This document shows positions 1 through 11,618 of a DNA stretch of 64,000 bases, piece by piece. The DNA is taken from the NCBI GenBank assembly GCA_002633005.1, contig NMRA01000592.1, positions 57,882 to 121,881 on the forward strand. Direction: 5' to 3'. Each line of letters opens with the position of its first letter. Within the stretch, counting starts at the first letter, position 1. The notes under the pieces are model-generated. The model made no database searches. It saw only the letters and a list, made by a program, of their open reading frames with translations, and had not been told where the DNA came from. The translations under genes and the position numbers were made by a program. The stretch comes from Phoronis australis (taxonomy: Eukaryota; Phoronida; Phoronidae).

Positions 1-359
1 TGACCTATCTGCTGTAGTTTCCGGTCAGTGTATTTTGACGAGAAATACTTGCATCTACTTTACTGTCCAAAACAACAAAAACATTATTAATTAATATTAA
101 TTTCGGCATTGAAACGCTTTTCAAAGTCTTTCAATAGTAGAAGTGTTGGTATTATGAGTACTTTTGGTTATGCTACTGGTAATTAATTACAAAATTCAAA
201 CTTCGGTGCCGACTGAATATGTCATCTGCTTGCCCAATAGCAGCATAGTTATCGGACAGTTTTTGATTTATGGTTCACATAGGCCTACTGAGAAAACTAC
301 GAAAGCATGTTTATAAATCAACATTCTCAAGTGAGCAGTTCTTCTGGGAAGTGTTGAGT

Positions 360-375
360 GGCCCTTAAAAGGGCC
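360..375 (-). promoter_or_regulatory. Histone-type 3' stem-loop motif (copy 1)
   Basis: On the minus strand this reads GGCCCTTTTAAGGGCC: a 6-bp stem with a TTTA loop, which fits the metazoan replication-dependent histone mRNA 3' stem-loop pattern. It is preceded by AAC and followed by ACTCA, and a purine-rich AGAAGAA follows about 12 bases downstream, where a U7 snRNP target would sit. No histone coding sequence is visible upstream on the minus strand, so function is doubtful. Confidence 0.4.
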
Positions 376-400
376 GTTGGTTGTAGCTATAGCGTGAAAT

Positions 401-416
401 GGTTCTTAAAAGAACC
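401..416 (-). promoter_or_regulatory. Histone-type 3' stem-loop motif (copy 2)
   Basis: The minus strand reads GGTTCTTTTAAGAACC, the same stem-loop layout as at 360-375, with compensatory changes that keep the stem paired. It lies 25 bases upstream of copy 1 in minus orientation. No histone open reading frame adjoins it. Confidence 0.35.
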
Positions 417-1588
417 GTTGAATAATTCAACATAAATCACACAGTATACCATGCTCACTCAAGTACTGAAAGGTCCTCTTCATTCAAATTTTCATCTGGG
501 AAGGTTGGATGAAAACAGAGAAGATGGCAATATCGATGACAGTTGTATCACCTTATATAAATGTTACCGTTCTCCAACGTTATCACGAACCCTGCCTTTT
601 CAGTTCTTGTTCCTGGATTCAGAAGTAGCCCTGAACCATAGGGTAAAAAGACATGGTTACGAAAACGAATCAAATTTTGAAAATCATCGCCTTCGTGTGA
701 TTACGTGTTGCTGTCGCCAGAATGTTGTTCCTCCCCAACATCAATGTCGAAAATTGACGTTACAAGTGATGGAAACTTGTGTCCTTTGTTTCTAACTTTT
801 AACCCATTTTTTAAGAAAGGGGTGTACTGATTTTGTCTAACGTCGATAGAGCATAACTTTTGGTTTTTACAAGGCATTAATTGTGTTGAATGCATTCATA
901 TTAGGTGGCTTCATTGAGTTGAACAGAAAATACGCTAAATGTAACATAATAAAGTTTTGAAAATAAATAGAACAGTAAAACAGGGCTCCCTAAAAATCGA
1001 GCTGTTTTCGAAAACTTTGCGCCATGTTGGTGATCTGATTGGTTCATGCATTTAAAGGCGGGAAAATAATAGACCAAGTATGGTGCACGTGTGCACTGTA
1101 GCAACACTTTTTATCTTATTCTTATTTGGCCAATCTGTTGATACAGTAAATTTCCTTATTTATGCCCATCCTGATTTGACTGCAACTTGAGCTTGTTGGG
1201 TTCTATCATATATTGGGTTGGCATTGGGACCCAGATGATGCTTACTCGAATGGGCTTCATTTTCCAAGTATTTCAAATTGAGGTGAAGTAAATAAATAAA
1301 ATGGGTGATTATCATCACCAGAATTTCATCATTTGTATCTTTTGCCGGGTGCTCAAATTTTCTGAGACTAGGGATTGTCAGATTTGTAAGGTAGAAGTGT
1401 TTCGCTGGATTTCCAGGTCTGTGGCGTTATTTATACCGGACCAAAATTAAAAAAATAGACCTTTGTTTAAATCAGGAGCTGCATGATACACATTTATTAG
1501 ACGTGCGCAGGCATTGCACTGATCACTTGGAACCATTTTTATGGTTTATTAATATATATAGTTAAACCAAGCTGAGGAGCTTGAAACC
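417..1588. other. No recognisable gene or repeat
   Basis: Stretch without a supported feature. Open frames here (one of 114 codons at 451-795) lack recognisable domains, splice context or codon patterning. Confidence 0.5.
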
Positions 1589-1854
1589 TGATTTACGGCA
1601 ATTTTTGGCAGTCGTATTTTCTGAAAAATGCTCGTAAGTTGACAACAAAGTTTGATAGCAGTGCACTGCAGTTTTGTAGAAACTCTGGTCATAGGTTACA
1701 GATGCGTCACAGAGCGTAACTTTGATGAATTCTAGCTTACGATTTCACCTGTTTCGGAGACTGGGTTTCAACCACTTTTGGGCTATAATAAGCGCCCCCT
1801 TCCTGAAGTGGATTTTTCTAAGCACCCTGGCCGCTTATTAGGGCGCATACGGTA
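1589..1854 (-). mobile_element. Terminal fragment of the element seen whole at 21909-23303
   Basis: Read on the minus strand, this matches the left end of the element at 21909: a TACCGTAT-type terminus, then a short CG-rich stretch with GGGCGCTTATTA, then the same interior order (a GTTTCAA block, a TCACAGAGCGTAA block, an AAAGTTTGATAG block). Only about 270 bp of that end is present. It has clearly diverged and has no coding capacity. Confidence 0.7.
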
Positions 1855-3507
1855 ATATTTCAGAAGGGCAATACTTAGTATCCTTTATCCACGGGACCCT
1901 TATGTTACAATAGGAGTGGGATTGGCTCATTATGTACCCTACAGGTGGCATAGGACTTTACAAAACTGGTTGAAGAATTTTGTTTTCGTCATAAACGTTC
2001 GTTTGAAATGTTAGGACTTAAGGCGGAAATTTAAAAAACCATATGTCTGCTTACAAAAAATTTAACATTGAAGAATAAAAACAACCTTTATACCCCTCTG
2101 GTGTTCCCGTTCCATGTTTTCAAAGAAGTTGGTTGCATTTTCATAGACTGCAGTCTTTGTACTGCATATATTCTACATGAAATGAGTGTGTAACCTGCTG
2201 TTGAATTGCGAGATAGATTTTGACTGGTCCGGGTGGTTATTTATGAAGTATTACTGTAATCTTTATTTATGTTAAAGGTTTTACCAGCGTTCTATTTATT
2301 TGTACACGATTGTGAATTTGTTGAAATTGCTGATCCAAATCCTGGCCAAATGTGCACATTCTGCTGAGACCAACCGTCTGATCAGGGCCAGCGAAGAGTA
2401 ATTTGGTTAATTCGCTCACTAGGCTATGGCTGAACTTCCTCGCAAGGACAAGAGTTTACGAAGAAATTTAGCGGATAATTTTCGTCAAAAAGTTTACCAG
2501 ATAGTTTTTGTCAAAACGGAGAAAACAAAAATGGATTTGTGAAGACAGGATTAAGTAGTAGAGTCTCTTAAAAACATTCATCTTCGAAGTGCCGTGAACA
2601 AATGTATAAAGTCATTGCTGAAACAACTGCCATTCACGTTGACTCAAGAAGTAAGGTTTTCTTCCCACTGCCGATTATGGGGTCTTCGGATGGTATGGAA
2701 GCTAATTCCTTTGCATTTCGCTTGTGTGGCCGAACAACCGGCGACCATGATTAGCAGACGACGTACTTGCCGGAAATTGCACCAGATAATTTGGCCAGGT
2801 GTCACCAGTGAATAATGACGTAAGGGCTTGTGCGTAAGGTCACAGATTTCGTCCATTGAAAGTATACGGAGTTGGCTGTCCATGTACTATAGTCTATGTT
2901 TGCATGGATTGATGCAGTTCAGCTAAAGAAAACAAGTGTTGCAGTTTTGATAAATGTGTTTTAAGAAATGAAATCACAGAAATAAAACAGATGGTTTTAT
3001 TTCTTGGTTCACTTCCTTTATTTTTATGAAAAAGTGATAACAAACTGCACTTCATTAAATATACCGGTATTTATTGTCTTTCGCTGAAGTCAATATTCCA
3101 TCAAGGTCATTAATTATCACATTTTTGGGTCTGAAAACCAACAGATTGACAAGGTTGAAAGTCAGTAGTTGTTTTGTTATAGGATGTACTTCGGAATTCT
3201 GCCAAGTAATTCATGGAAGGAGATGTTTTCAAGATTTCACTTACATGTCTTAAATAAGAACAAAGTGTAGATGTATAATGTATTCAGGCTACAATCCAAC
3301 AATGAAATGGTCCAGTCGTTGTTGAAGTTGCACATAAAATAGACCTTGTCAAGAACTAGTGAATGTGTTAGCTAAAACCCCATATGTCCATCACTTATTT
3401 GGTCAGTCAGCTACCTGTCTTTTTACCCAAAACGTGGTGGAGAGATTTTGAAAAAAAACTTTCAGGATATGCTCAGAATGGATAAAGGAAGAATCAGTAA
3501 TCATTTT
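1855..3507. other. No recognisable gene
   Basis: Nothing supportable was found here. Short open frames overlap on both strands without recognisable protein motifs. Confidence 0.5.
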
Positions 3508-3512
3508 TGAAA

Positions 3513-4802
3513 CAGGGCTCGACATAATGAGCTGCAGGTCACATTTGCGACCTGAAATTTGGAAATGCGAGCTGAGATTTTTGTCAGCTCGTATCAAGTC
3601 GCAAAATGCGACCTGGAATTTCCAACGAATGCGAGCTGAGTTTTTACACTTCTCAACAGATACCTGGCAAATACAAAGCAGCTCTTGTTAATCCGACCGT
3701 TATTTGGTTGTTGCCAAATCCAAGTTCAAAAGAACACTAACCGAGAACAGCCCTTCCGATGAATTGTAAGCAACTCGCGTGAACATGGGATATGCAGAAT
3801 CGATCTTTGACGCGTTTCATTGGCTAACGCTTTCGGCCACTTTTGTAAATTCCTGGATTTGCCAAAGAAAGTTTCGGGCCACTGCTTAACACGTGATAAA
3901 ACTTCACAAAACACCGGTGTTTCTACTAATTCTTAAGCGATCAACTTACCAAACTTTGTGGTGGGCAAAAATTTTATTTTTCACATAAGATGTCCTTATT
4001 ACATGTACCAAATATCCACAACAATATCCCTGATATCGCACTGCGGCACCGTTAGCGCGCAAGCGGTCCCGGCAGACAATTGTGACTTAGACTGAGATGT
4101 GCTTCTCCTTTCTATCGTATTAAGACAGCCAAAGTGAAAATGACAACCTTATTAATCGCCAAACGACGGTCACATCTTTACTTTCAGTTGTCAAGAAATT
4201 CTCAAACCCTTTACTTGTTTCTGGGGCTATGTGCGCGAAGTATGATTTGTCTTTTACACGTTGTTGCCAACGTAAAGTGTAGGCCCACTCCAGCGATTCA
4301 AGTGCGTGAACTCACGCGTGCGCAGTCCTAAATGAAAGAGTATACCGGCTTGGCTCTGGTTTATTTGAAAATGAACTCAGATTCCCAGCGGTTATAAAAG
4401 ACCCGATGTCCCGGGACCGATATAACCCAGAAATGACGTTTTCCTGTTCCGATGTTTCCCGAGGTCGATGTTCTGTAAACCCTGTATTCTATGCCTGTAG
4501 CCAGCTATTGCAACTAAACTGGCACTAGATGCGAATTTGTGGTTCAAGTTAGCAAACTTTTCATTCTTCTCTTCATACAGTCAGTTTTGAGATCCGAAAT
4601 TTGTGAGTATTTAACGCTGCAGGTAAGAGCATAATCTAAACATTTTCTCGATCATCTAAAAAATCTATTTTGGTGCGTAAAAATGGCGGGAAAATTTTGC
4701 GACCTGGCATTTACGAATGCGAGCTGGGTTTTGAAAATGCGACCTGGGATTTTGGCTAGGTCGCAAAATGCGACCTGGCGATTTTAATAGCGTCGAGCCC
4801 TG
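3513..4802. mobile_element. Non-autonomous DNA transposon, hAT5-like (5-bp TSD)
   Basis: The element starts CAGGGCTCGAC and ends with the exact reverse complement, GTCGAGCCCTG. It is flanked on both sides by TGAAA (3508-3512 and 4803-4807), a 5-bp target-site duplication. Both subterminal regions (about 3520-3640 and 4680-4790) carry multiple GCGACCTG and GCGAGCTG motifs, resembling clustered transposase-binding sites. The 1290-bp interior has no transposase. CAGGG-type termini are usual for hAT elements, which mostly make 8-bp duplications; the hAT5 group makes 5-bp ones. The superfamily assignment is inference; the ends and duplication are seen directly. Confidence 0.8.
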
Positions 4803-4807
4803 TGAAA

Positions 4808-6400
4808 GATGTGTTTTGTGGTCATGCACCCCAACCGTCAGTTGTAATGCAAAAGCAAGAGACAATTAGGTCATTTGGGAATGATCAATGTGATCGCAGT
4901 CTAGTGTATCTTTAGTTCTGGTAAGTTGTTATGGTCATCACTTTGGTGACAGCAACTACATTGAAAAATTAGCTATGTGATTTATACCAGCAGGTCAATG
5001 ATTTCGTGTTCGTTCCATGCCATTAAATGTCTTTGCTTGTTTCATTTACATTTACAGTTAATGCTACTATTTCTCTTCTTTTTCAAAAGTAAAATCAAAA
5101 TCAAGCAAGTTTATTATTTATTGCTGTGTACTGCACCAGGACATACCTGTATAGTACCATAGGTATCATATGACTATTCAAGTGACCAGTGATTTATATC
5201 TCATTATCTGGAGTTTGACATGGATAACTTTAACAGATTACTTTTTAATGTACCACCTTCTGACATTCCCAAAGATACAATATTGCAAAAACTGTTGTAT
5301 TGATGCTAATTTAGAGTCAGACAACAATTGAAACTTTATTGTGCATGTCATTTTTTATTTGAAACATGAAGCACGAAATTAAATGATTTTCCATGTTCAA
5401 GTTTTGTACCACAGCTACCATCAATCAAAGTTTTGAAAAACTGTGAGTATTCAACAATCTTAGAATTCCTTGAAAAATGGAAAAAAACATTTTTGGTAAT
5501 TATTTTTGTCCGAAATTGGTGACATTTTCCTGTTCAACTTAGGATGATGTTAATGTTGATTCTTCCTATGCAGTTTCACATGGGAACAACTAGCACATTC
5601 TTGTTCCGTCAGATGACAACTTTTAATGTTTTTTTGCCAAGTGCCTAGGTGGGGTGCATGTTACGACCATTTTGTCGCTGTTAAATAGCTTCACGTCTGT
5701 CTTGCGTCTTGTAAAGAAATTTATACGACATGAGTAAATGCCATGTAACCAGCAAATCTACCCTAATGCTGTAAAATTGATTGGAATGACTTTTTTCTAT
5801 ATTTTATGACTGCCAAATGTAAGGCGAGCTACTATAAAATGAACAAAAATATACCAAAGTAGCAGTAATCTCCCTAAAGTCACAATCTAAGAGACGGATG
5901 CATTTAGAGTGCCAAAACCCCCCAGTGTCTGGAGGTTACCTGAATTTCAAGTTGGCTTTCAATTTCCGGCTTGCTTGTAGAGAAGGTTTGAGAAAAACCA
6001 GTGGTGAGTAATATTGAGTCAAAGAGTGAACAACTTAAACATTCTTTCTGGCAATAAGACTAAAAAAATCGCGCAAATTCCATTGGTGGTCTTTAGGCAC
6101 AGTACAAATCACAGAATGCTGAGCCAATATTTCAGTTGCCATTTGTTGGCTTATAACTGGTAGAGGTAAATTCAACCATGGCTAAATTAATCTTAGCTTG
6201 GAAAGAGTTGTTGACTGCCACCTCAGAGATTTTTGTTTGCTTATGTCAAGTGTTATGTGTTAACTCTGTAAGTACTTGTTTGACCCATTTTTACCAACAT
6301 CCATAACTTGTGCAAACTCACCACTCCTTACTTTAATTACTTGGCGGAATTCTTCGAATTCCGTCAAGTATGTTGGTCTGACAGCAAGTTTTTTTTTTTT
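4808..6400. other. No recognisable gene
   Basis: AT-rich sequence without a supported gene. A short poly-T run lies near 6390-6406. Confidence 0.5.
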
Positions 6401-7065
6401 TTTTTTTGTTTGTTCGCACTCTACAGGTCGCAATTTTGGTCCGATTTTCACGAAATTTGCACACAACATGTAGATCGGAAGGTCCTAGAAGCCTATTGTT
6501 TTTGGTCACGATCAGATACAAAATGGCGGACGTGGCGGCCATTTTGTATCCGATTTCATAGTCAAAAACTCGTAGAGGCCGCATTTTTCGACTTACATAG
6601 CTGAAAATCGGTACGAATATACTAAGACGCATGTGCTACAATTGTGCAGAAAATCGTTGACTTCCGGTTAAAGATGGCGGAAATATTGGACTTGGCGCAT
6701 GCGCACCCCGAAATAGGGCTAAAAACGTTTTCTGCTGTAGAGGGCGCAATTGCAAACCAATCACTTTCATACTGGTCACGTGTTTGTTGAGTTTAATAAG
6801 CTTTTATAAAAAATTGTTGAACCGGAAGTCACCTTCAAGATGGCGGCTGTGGGGCATGTTCACACGGTTTCAATCGCTCTGCTGTCGCATTTTTTATGGG
6901 AAGAGCAAATGACGTGAATTTTTGCATGTGGATTCCTTGAAGTATGGCCTTTCAAAAAGTCTGCGAGAGCGTATTTCTCAGACTTACCGTTTTCGAGTTA
7001 TTTGACTTTGAATTTCAAAAAAAACCGGCAAATTTTCAATTTTCTCGAAAAATTTTTGGATTTTT
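6401..7065. repeat. Diverged repeat-like sequence with ATGGCGG motifs and a hairpin
   Basis: The sequence contains recurrent AAGATGGCGG-type motifs (near 6525, 6675 and 6840) and an inverted repeat at 6515-6550 with 13-bp arms (GATACAAAATGGC and its complement) around a 10-base loop. It has the look of a degenerate dispersed repeat and leads directly into the tandem repeat at 7066. No protein is recognisable. Confidence 0.4.
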
Positions 7066-8100
7066 GCCAAACTATCACATTAGATAGAGATTTGAACGGG
7101 CTTTCAGAGGATACTTTCCATTTTGCGCTACGACGTCTACTTTTTGAATTATTCGAGATTTTCGGATACCGTTGTCCCTATGCAACGCGCAGGTGGCTGG
7201 CTTTCAGTTCACTTTGTTTTGGTTATGCCTAGTTGACCCAGACTGACCCAGCCAGCACTGTCCTACTTTAAAGCATGGCTCGTCCGTCACGTTGCGCCAT
7301 CTATTGTTCTTTATTGTAGTTGATTGTGTGCTCTCTATTTGATTTTTTGCTAGTCACATGAATGTTATCGTGTTTGACAAACTACCACTTTAGATAGAGT
7401 TTTGAACGGGCTTTCAGATGATAATTTTCATTTTGCGCTACGACGTCTACTTTTTGAATTATTTGAGATTTTCGGATACCGTTGTCCTTCGGTCACAGCC
7501 AGCTGGCTGGCTTTCAGTTCACTTTGTTTTGATTATGCCTAGTTGACCCAGACTGACCCAGCCAGCACTGTTCTACTGTAGACTGGACCGTCATGTGGCG
7601 CCATCTATCGTTCTTTATTGTAGTTGATTGTATGCTCTCTATTTGATTTCGTCGCTAGTCACATGAACGTTATCGTGTTTGCCAAACTACCATTTTAGAT
7701 AGAGTTTTGAACGGGCTTTCAGATGATAATTTCCATTTTGCGCTACGACGTCTACTTTTTGAATTATTCGAGATTTTCGGATACCGTTGGTCCTTCGGTC
7801 ACGTATGCACTCAGCTGGCTGGCTTTCAGTTCACTTTGTTTTGTTTATGTCTGCACAAGTTAACAGAGAGTTTTGACCCCGACTGACCCAGGTAGCACTG
7901 TCGTACTGTAGACTGGAATTCCAGGCGAAATACTATTGTAAACATAACTTTGCTCTGCAGACTGTCACATAGTGCCACCTATTTTGGATTGCGGGAACAA
8001 AGCATGGCTCGTCCGTCATGTTGCGCTATCTTTTATTGTAGTTGATTGTCTGCTCTCTATTTGATTTCTTCGCTAGGCACATGAATGTTATCGTGTTATC
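7066..8100 (+). repeat. Tandem repeat, three units of about 305-420 bp
   Basis: Three head-to-tail units start near 7066, 7376 and 7681. Each carries the same order of blocks: GCCAAACTA, TTGAACGGGCTTTCAG, GCGCTACGACGTCTAC, GGCTGGCTTTCAGTTCAC, and GTTGATTGT, ending with a CACATGAA block. Unit 3 is longer because it has an extra segment around 7850-7985. Open frames inside (for example 7002-7232) follow the repeat and are not genes. Confidence 0.85.
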
Positions 8101-10600
8101 GTCTTATTCATAATTGCCGCCGTGATCGTCTTGTTATTACTTGTTGAAAGCATCATTACTAGATACAGCTGGGGTTGGGTGGCCCCAGCTACATTTATGA
8201 AATACCGTATCTTTACAACTTACTAAAGAACAATACGTCATACATATAGAACAAATAAGTATCTAGAAAATAACTAATGAAATAATGATTGGGTGGATAA
8301 TTAGTAGATTATTGTAAAAAGAAGGGGCAGAGGGGGAGGGGAGGACTTTCATACACTCATTCACACTCACATTCACTCGGTTTAATTAATATATGTTTAC
8401 ATTTGTATAGGTGTATGTTTTTGAAAAAATCAGTTTTCTTATGATACAACATAGAAATGGTTATAAAAGTAACACCATTTACTGTTTGAATCATTTTAAA
8501 GAGATGCCTGCAAAACCCTCCACTGTTCTGAAGTTTTATCCGCGGCATTAAACACAATAAGATTCACTGCGTCAAAAAGTATAAATTTGAACTTATTAAG
8601 ACAAGATTGAGACCCATCTCTCGATGATGTATAAATATAATGTTGAGCATGAGTGTATGTGGTACTAAAGATTTCGCTTAGATTGCTAATGAAGCAAACT
8701 AAAAAGTGGTACATGGATGGTTCAGCGTGTAAGTAAAAAAAATTTACTTATGAAATGATGTAAAGAATTGCAGTCCTTTTATTTTGATTAACCAGTACTG
8801 CTAATGAAAATACATCCCTTTTTGGTCATGTAGATTAAGCAGAAACCATTTGACCACTTGCTAATTAAGACTGGAAACATTCGTGTGAACACTTGCTAAG
8901 ACGGGAAATGTTCATGTTAAAACTTATTTCATTGTAGACACGACATTGTTCTGTTTTTATGAGTTTAATTTCAGTTCTTTCAAACTCTCTAAATAGAGAT
9001 CTTGTATTTACATCTCAACTGTTCAATAAAAATTCAATCGACGAGAAAGATTACTGCCAAATTATAGTAAAAACTTATGTAAAAACTTACTAATTAAGAC
9101 TGGAAACCTTCGTGTAAACACTTGCTTTAGTAAGATGGGAATGCTCATGTAAACACTAACGCGAAGATCTTTTTTTGGCATCACCAAGTGGATTTCAGGA
9201 ATGGGGTTGTTAGGGGTTTTGGTTGTCCAGGTGTTCTTGGTTTCTTCATTCACCTCACTTAGTTTAAAGTTTTCATTCAATTTTGGGAAGTGTCGCTCCA
9301 GGAAATACCTTTATCTTGTGCCCCCTTATCTTTTATGAAGAATTGAAAAGTTGCCCACCACATTGTATGGTGATTTTGTATATCTTGTACACCAAAGTAT
9401 GGTAGAAACTTTAGCTGTTATCCTTAAAAATTCATTCTTATGATAATTATAGTGAAAAAATTGCACCTTGAGTTGAAATTGGAGAAAATGCAGTTTTTAT
9501 TAGCGACATCCATACACAAAATAAGAGTTACTGTTTTTCTGGCATGAGAATTGTGTTGAAAATAAGATGACGACTGTACAACATTATCAAGACAATGGCA
9601 CTACTTACTTTACGAAATCAAAGTTTGCTATCTTATTTAGCTCAAGACATTAACTAATGCACTCTTCACCTTGTACACATATCAAGGAGTCCTTGTTTCA
9701 CTGCATAATGTCATTGATTGTGATAAGCTCCACATAAGACTGGTGGTCATATAGAATCTGTCCAGTGTACTTGTCTGCTGACATGCATAGCTGACCCTTT
9801 GTCATTTTGCTAGGATCCCATTGATTCATCAATTCTATATTGAAAGTTCATTGACTAGTTCATTGTGTAACATTCAGTCTCTTCTGTTGGTCCACATGAC
9901 AAGATTAATGTTAAGTGGAATCCTTATTAATCTATAGTAAATGAGGATTTTTTTGTCAATCAGCTGTCTCCTTTTTTAATTATTTGCTTTATTTCCTAGC
10001 CACAGTCAATATGGCTTCGACAGGCTCGGCCATGCTGGCCCCCCGTACTGGTTCTAAAATACAGGACCATTATATTATTGACTGCTCCCATGCTAACATG
10101 AAAATTTGTGACAACTTAAATTATGTGATTTAATGTCTCATGAAACATGCAAGAGGTAAAAATAAATGAAAGCACTCTGAGGAGCGACACTTGGTGAAGT
10201 CAAATAAAAATTTAAGGGTGAGATAAACCACGAAACCAAGAACATGAACAACCATGACCCCGATTTTTATTACACCAACATACTAGATAGCGGCCATGAG
10301 GAGATGTAATTCCGTACCAAGTTTGAAAAGGTGAGGTCAAAGGATTGCAGCTGGTGCTTCAGCTCTACAAACATTGAAAACGTTTCATTATACCAATTAA
10401 TGATAACTTCACACATAGATCCACTAATTGCCTTGTTGATTGGTCCTCGCAAACCTCAGCTTTAGTAAGCCAATAACAGATCACTCAGAGATCTACCGAC
10501 CCATTTTTGCTTTCACCTGAATCTCCATGGACTTTTGTAGAACCCTGCTTTCCTGCCACAGTCCAGCTAGCTATTCTGAAGCACTATGTTTTCGTTGAGT
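8101..10600. other. No recognisable gene
   Basis: AT-rich sequence. Short similar phrases recur (for example a CTAATTAAGACTGGAAAC phrase near 8862 and 9090), but no array boundary is clear. A GAGGAGCGACACTTGG phrase at about 10177 recurs inverted near 20840. A polypyrimidine-AG followed by a short open frame at 10011 is discussed under rejected items. Confidence 0.4.
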
Positions 10601-10801
10601 CGTCGGTGCACCAGGGGGTGCATCAGTTGATACATATCTAATAGAATGGTAAAGTGTCTTAAGAGTGCTGATATGAAGGAATTTACTTACACGTTTAAGT
10701 ACGCCAATTTTCTTTGACAATTTCTTTGTGATGTGACGTACTTTAGTAGAAATGATTACAAAAGCAATATTAGCACATAGACCAGAACGTGATACAAACA
10801 C
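10601..10801 (-). pseudogene. Non-LTR retrotransposon relic: end of reverse transcriptase domain
   Basis: The minus-strand translation contains HITKKLSKKIGVLKR, then a VSKFL block and STLKTLYHSI. This is the characteristic order after the RT palm in many LINE-type ORF2 proteins (a KLSK..G.L.R segment followed by S.LKTLY.S). It is a short 5'- and 3'-truncated piece; after KTLYHSI the match stops. It lies just left of, and opposite in strand to, an endonuclease relic. The clade (CR1/Jockey-like) is not determined. Confidence 0.7.
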
Positions 10802-10833
10802 AATTTGATTTCACACTTCAATGTCAAAGTATC

Positions 10834-11061
10834 ATGGATGATTTTGAGATCGTCGTCGACGCCTTTGAACTGAATAGACACGACTGTATCTGAAAAGGTG
10901 TCAGTATTGCCATCTATACCAAAGGACCGACTAGCTCACAACTCCATGACGACCATGTGGAATCACCCTGGGTTGAGATTGGCATCCCTAAATGGAAAAA
11001 CTTAATTACTAAAGTCGCATATTCGCCTTGTTTAGCCGACTGTAAACAAAAACTGAATTAA
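10834..11061 (+). pseudogene. Non-LTR retrotransposon relic: endonuclease domain
   Basis: The frame from 10834 reads about 76 codons, with one internal TGA at 10891-10893. After the stop it contains GVSIAIYTKG, then HVESPWVEIGIPK and a VAYSP block. This matches the GGV.IYIK ... VES.W.EI..PK ... YRPP pattern of APE-type endonuclease domains of LINE retrotransposons. The stop and the missing flanking domains show it is dead. It diverges head-to-head from the RT relic at 10601-10801. Confidence 0.6.
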
Positions 11062-11483
11062 GCCTTTCATGTACTCTTGAAAAATAGATCTCATAATTCT
11101 TTACCATAATAGGACTCTATTTCCGTTACACACAAAACGTCATCTACTGAAAAAAATCACTTAAAAAATTTCTTTGTTTAAGCCATACCTAAAATTGCAA
11201 ATTCGAAAATGACACAGTTGGTAAGCTAAGGAAACGGGATCCTATCAGAGTAAGGAATATTGAGAAATTGATTTTATAGGAGTAAACATTCGAATTCATT
11301 TTTAGCCAGTTGCTATGGTGATATCATGGACTTTGTATACTATTCCAGCAACAGGCCTTTATTTCACACAGTCCAGTATTTAGTAGCCATGTTCCAAAAA
11401 CAGAGATATTTCATCACTGATAGATTGATCAGGATACCGGGTAGTTGTTAGTTGTGACGCCACTGTCTTTTGTTTGTTGACAG

Positions 11484-11618
11484 GTGCGTTTCTTATTCCT
11501 TACTTCATCATGTTGGTTCTGTGTGGAATCCCTCTACTCTATATGGAACTGGCTGTGGGCCAGTACACCAGGCAGGGGCCCATTGGAGCACTGGCTAGAA
11601 TATGTCCACTCTTCAAGG
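11484..11618 (+). CDS. SLC6 exon: TM2 and first intracellular loop
   Basis: Acceptor TTGACAG before 11484 and donor GTAAGT after 11618; phase 1 in and phase 1 out. It encodes [25 protein letters not shown] and the loop ending PLFKG. The conserved E...GQY signature is present. The preceding exon must end in a single G. Confidence 0.95.

Noticed and set aside
360-416. Histone gene at the left edge
   Set aside because: Only the stem-loop motifs are present; none of the core histone C-termini can be read upstream on the minus strand.
451-795. 114-codon open frame
   Set aside because: No domain, low-complexity-free but patternless sequence, no splice or promoter context; expected by chance in this length.
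5924-5941. Translation SVWRLP, like the NVWRFP core of SLC6 TM1
   Set aside because: The residues before and after do not form a TM1 segment, a stop follows within about a dozen codons, and no donor gives phase 1. Chance match.
10011-10133. Polypyrimidine-AG followed by ATG and a 40-codon frame (MASTGSAMLAPRTGS), as a possible SLC6 first exon
   Set aside because: No donor with the needed phase, no TM1 exon between it and 11484, and no similarity to any transporter N-terminus.
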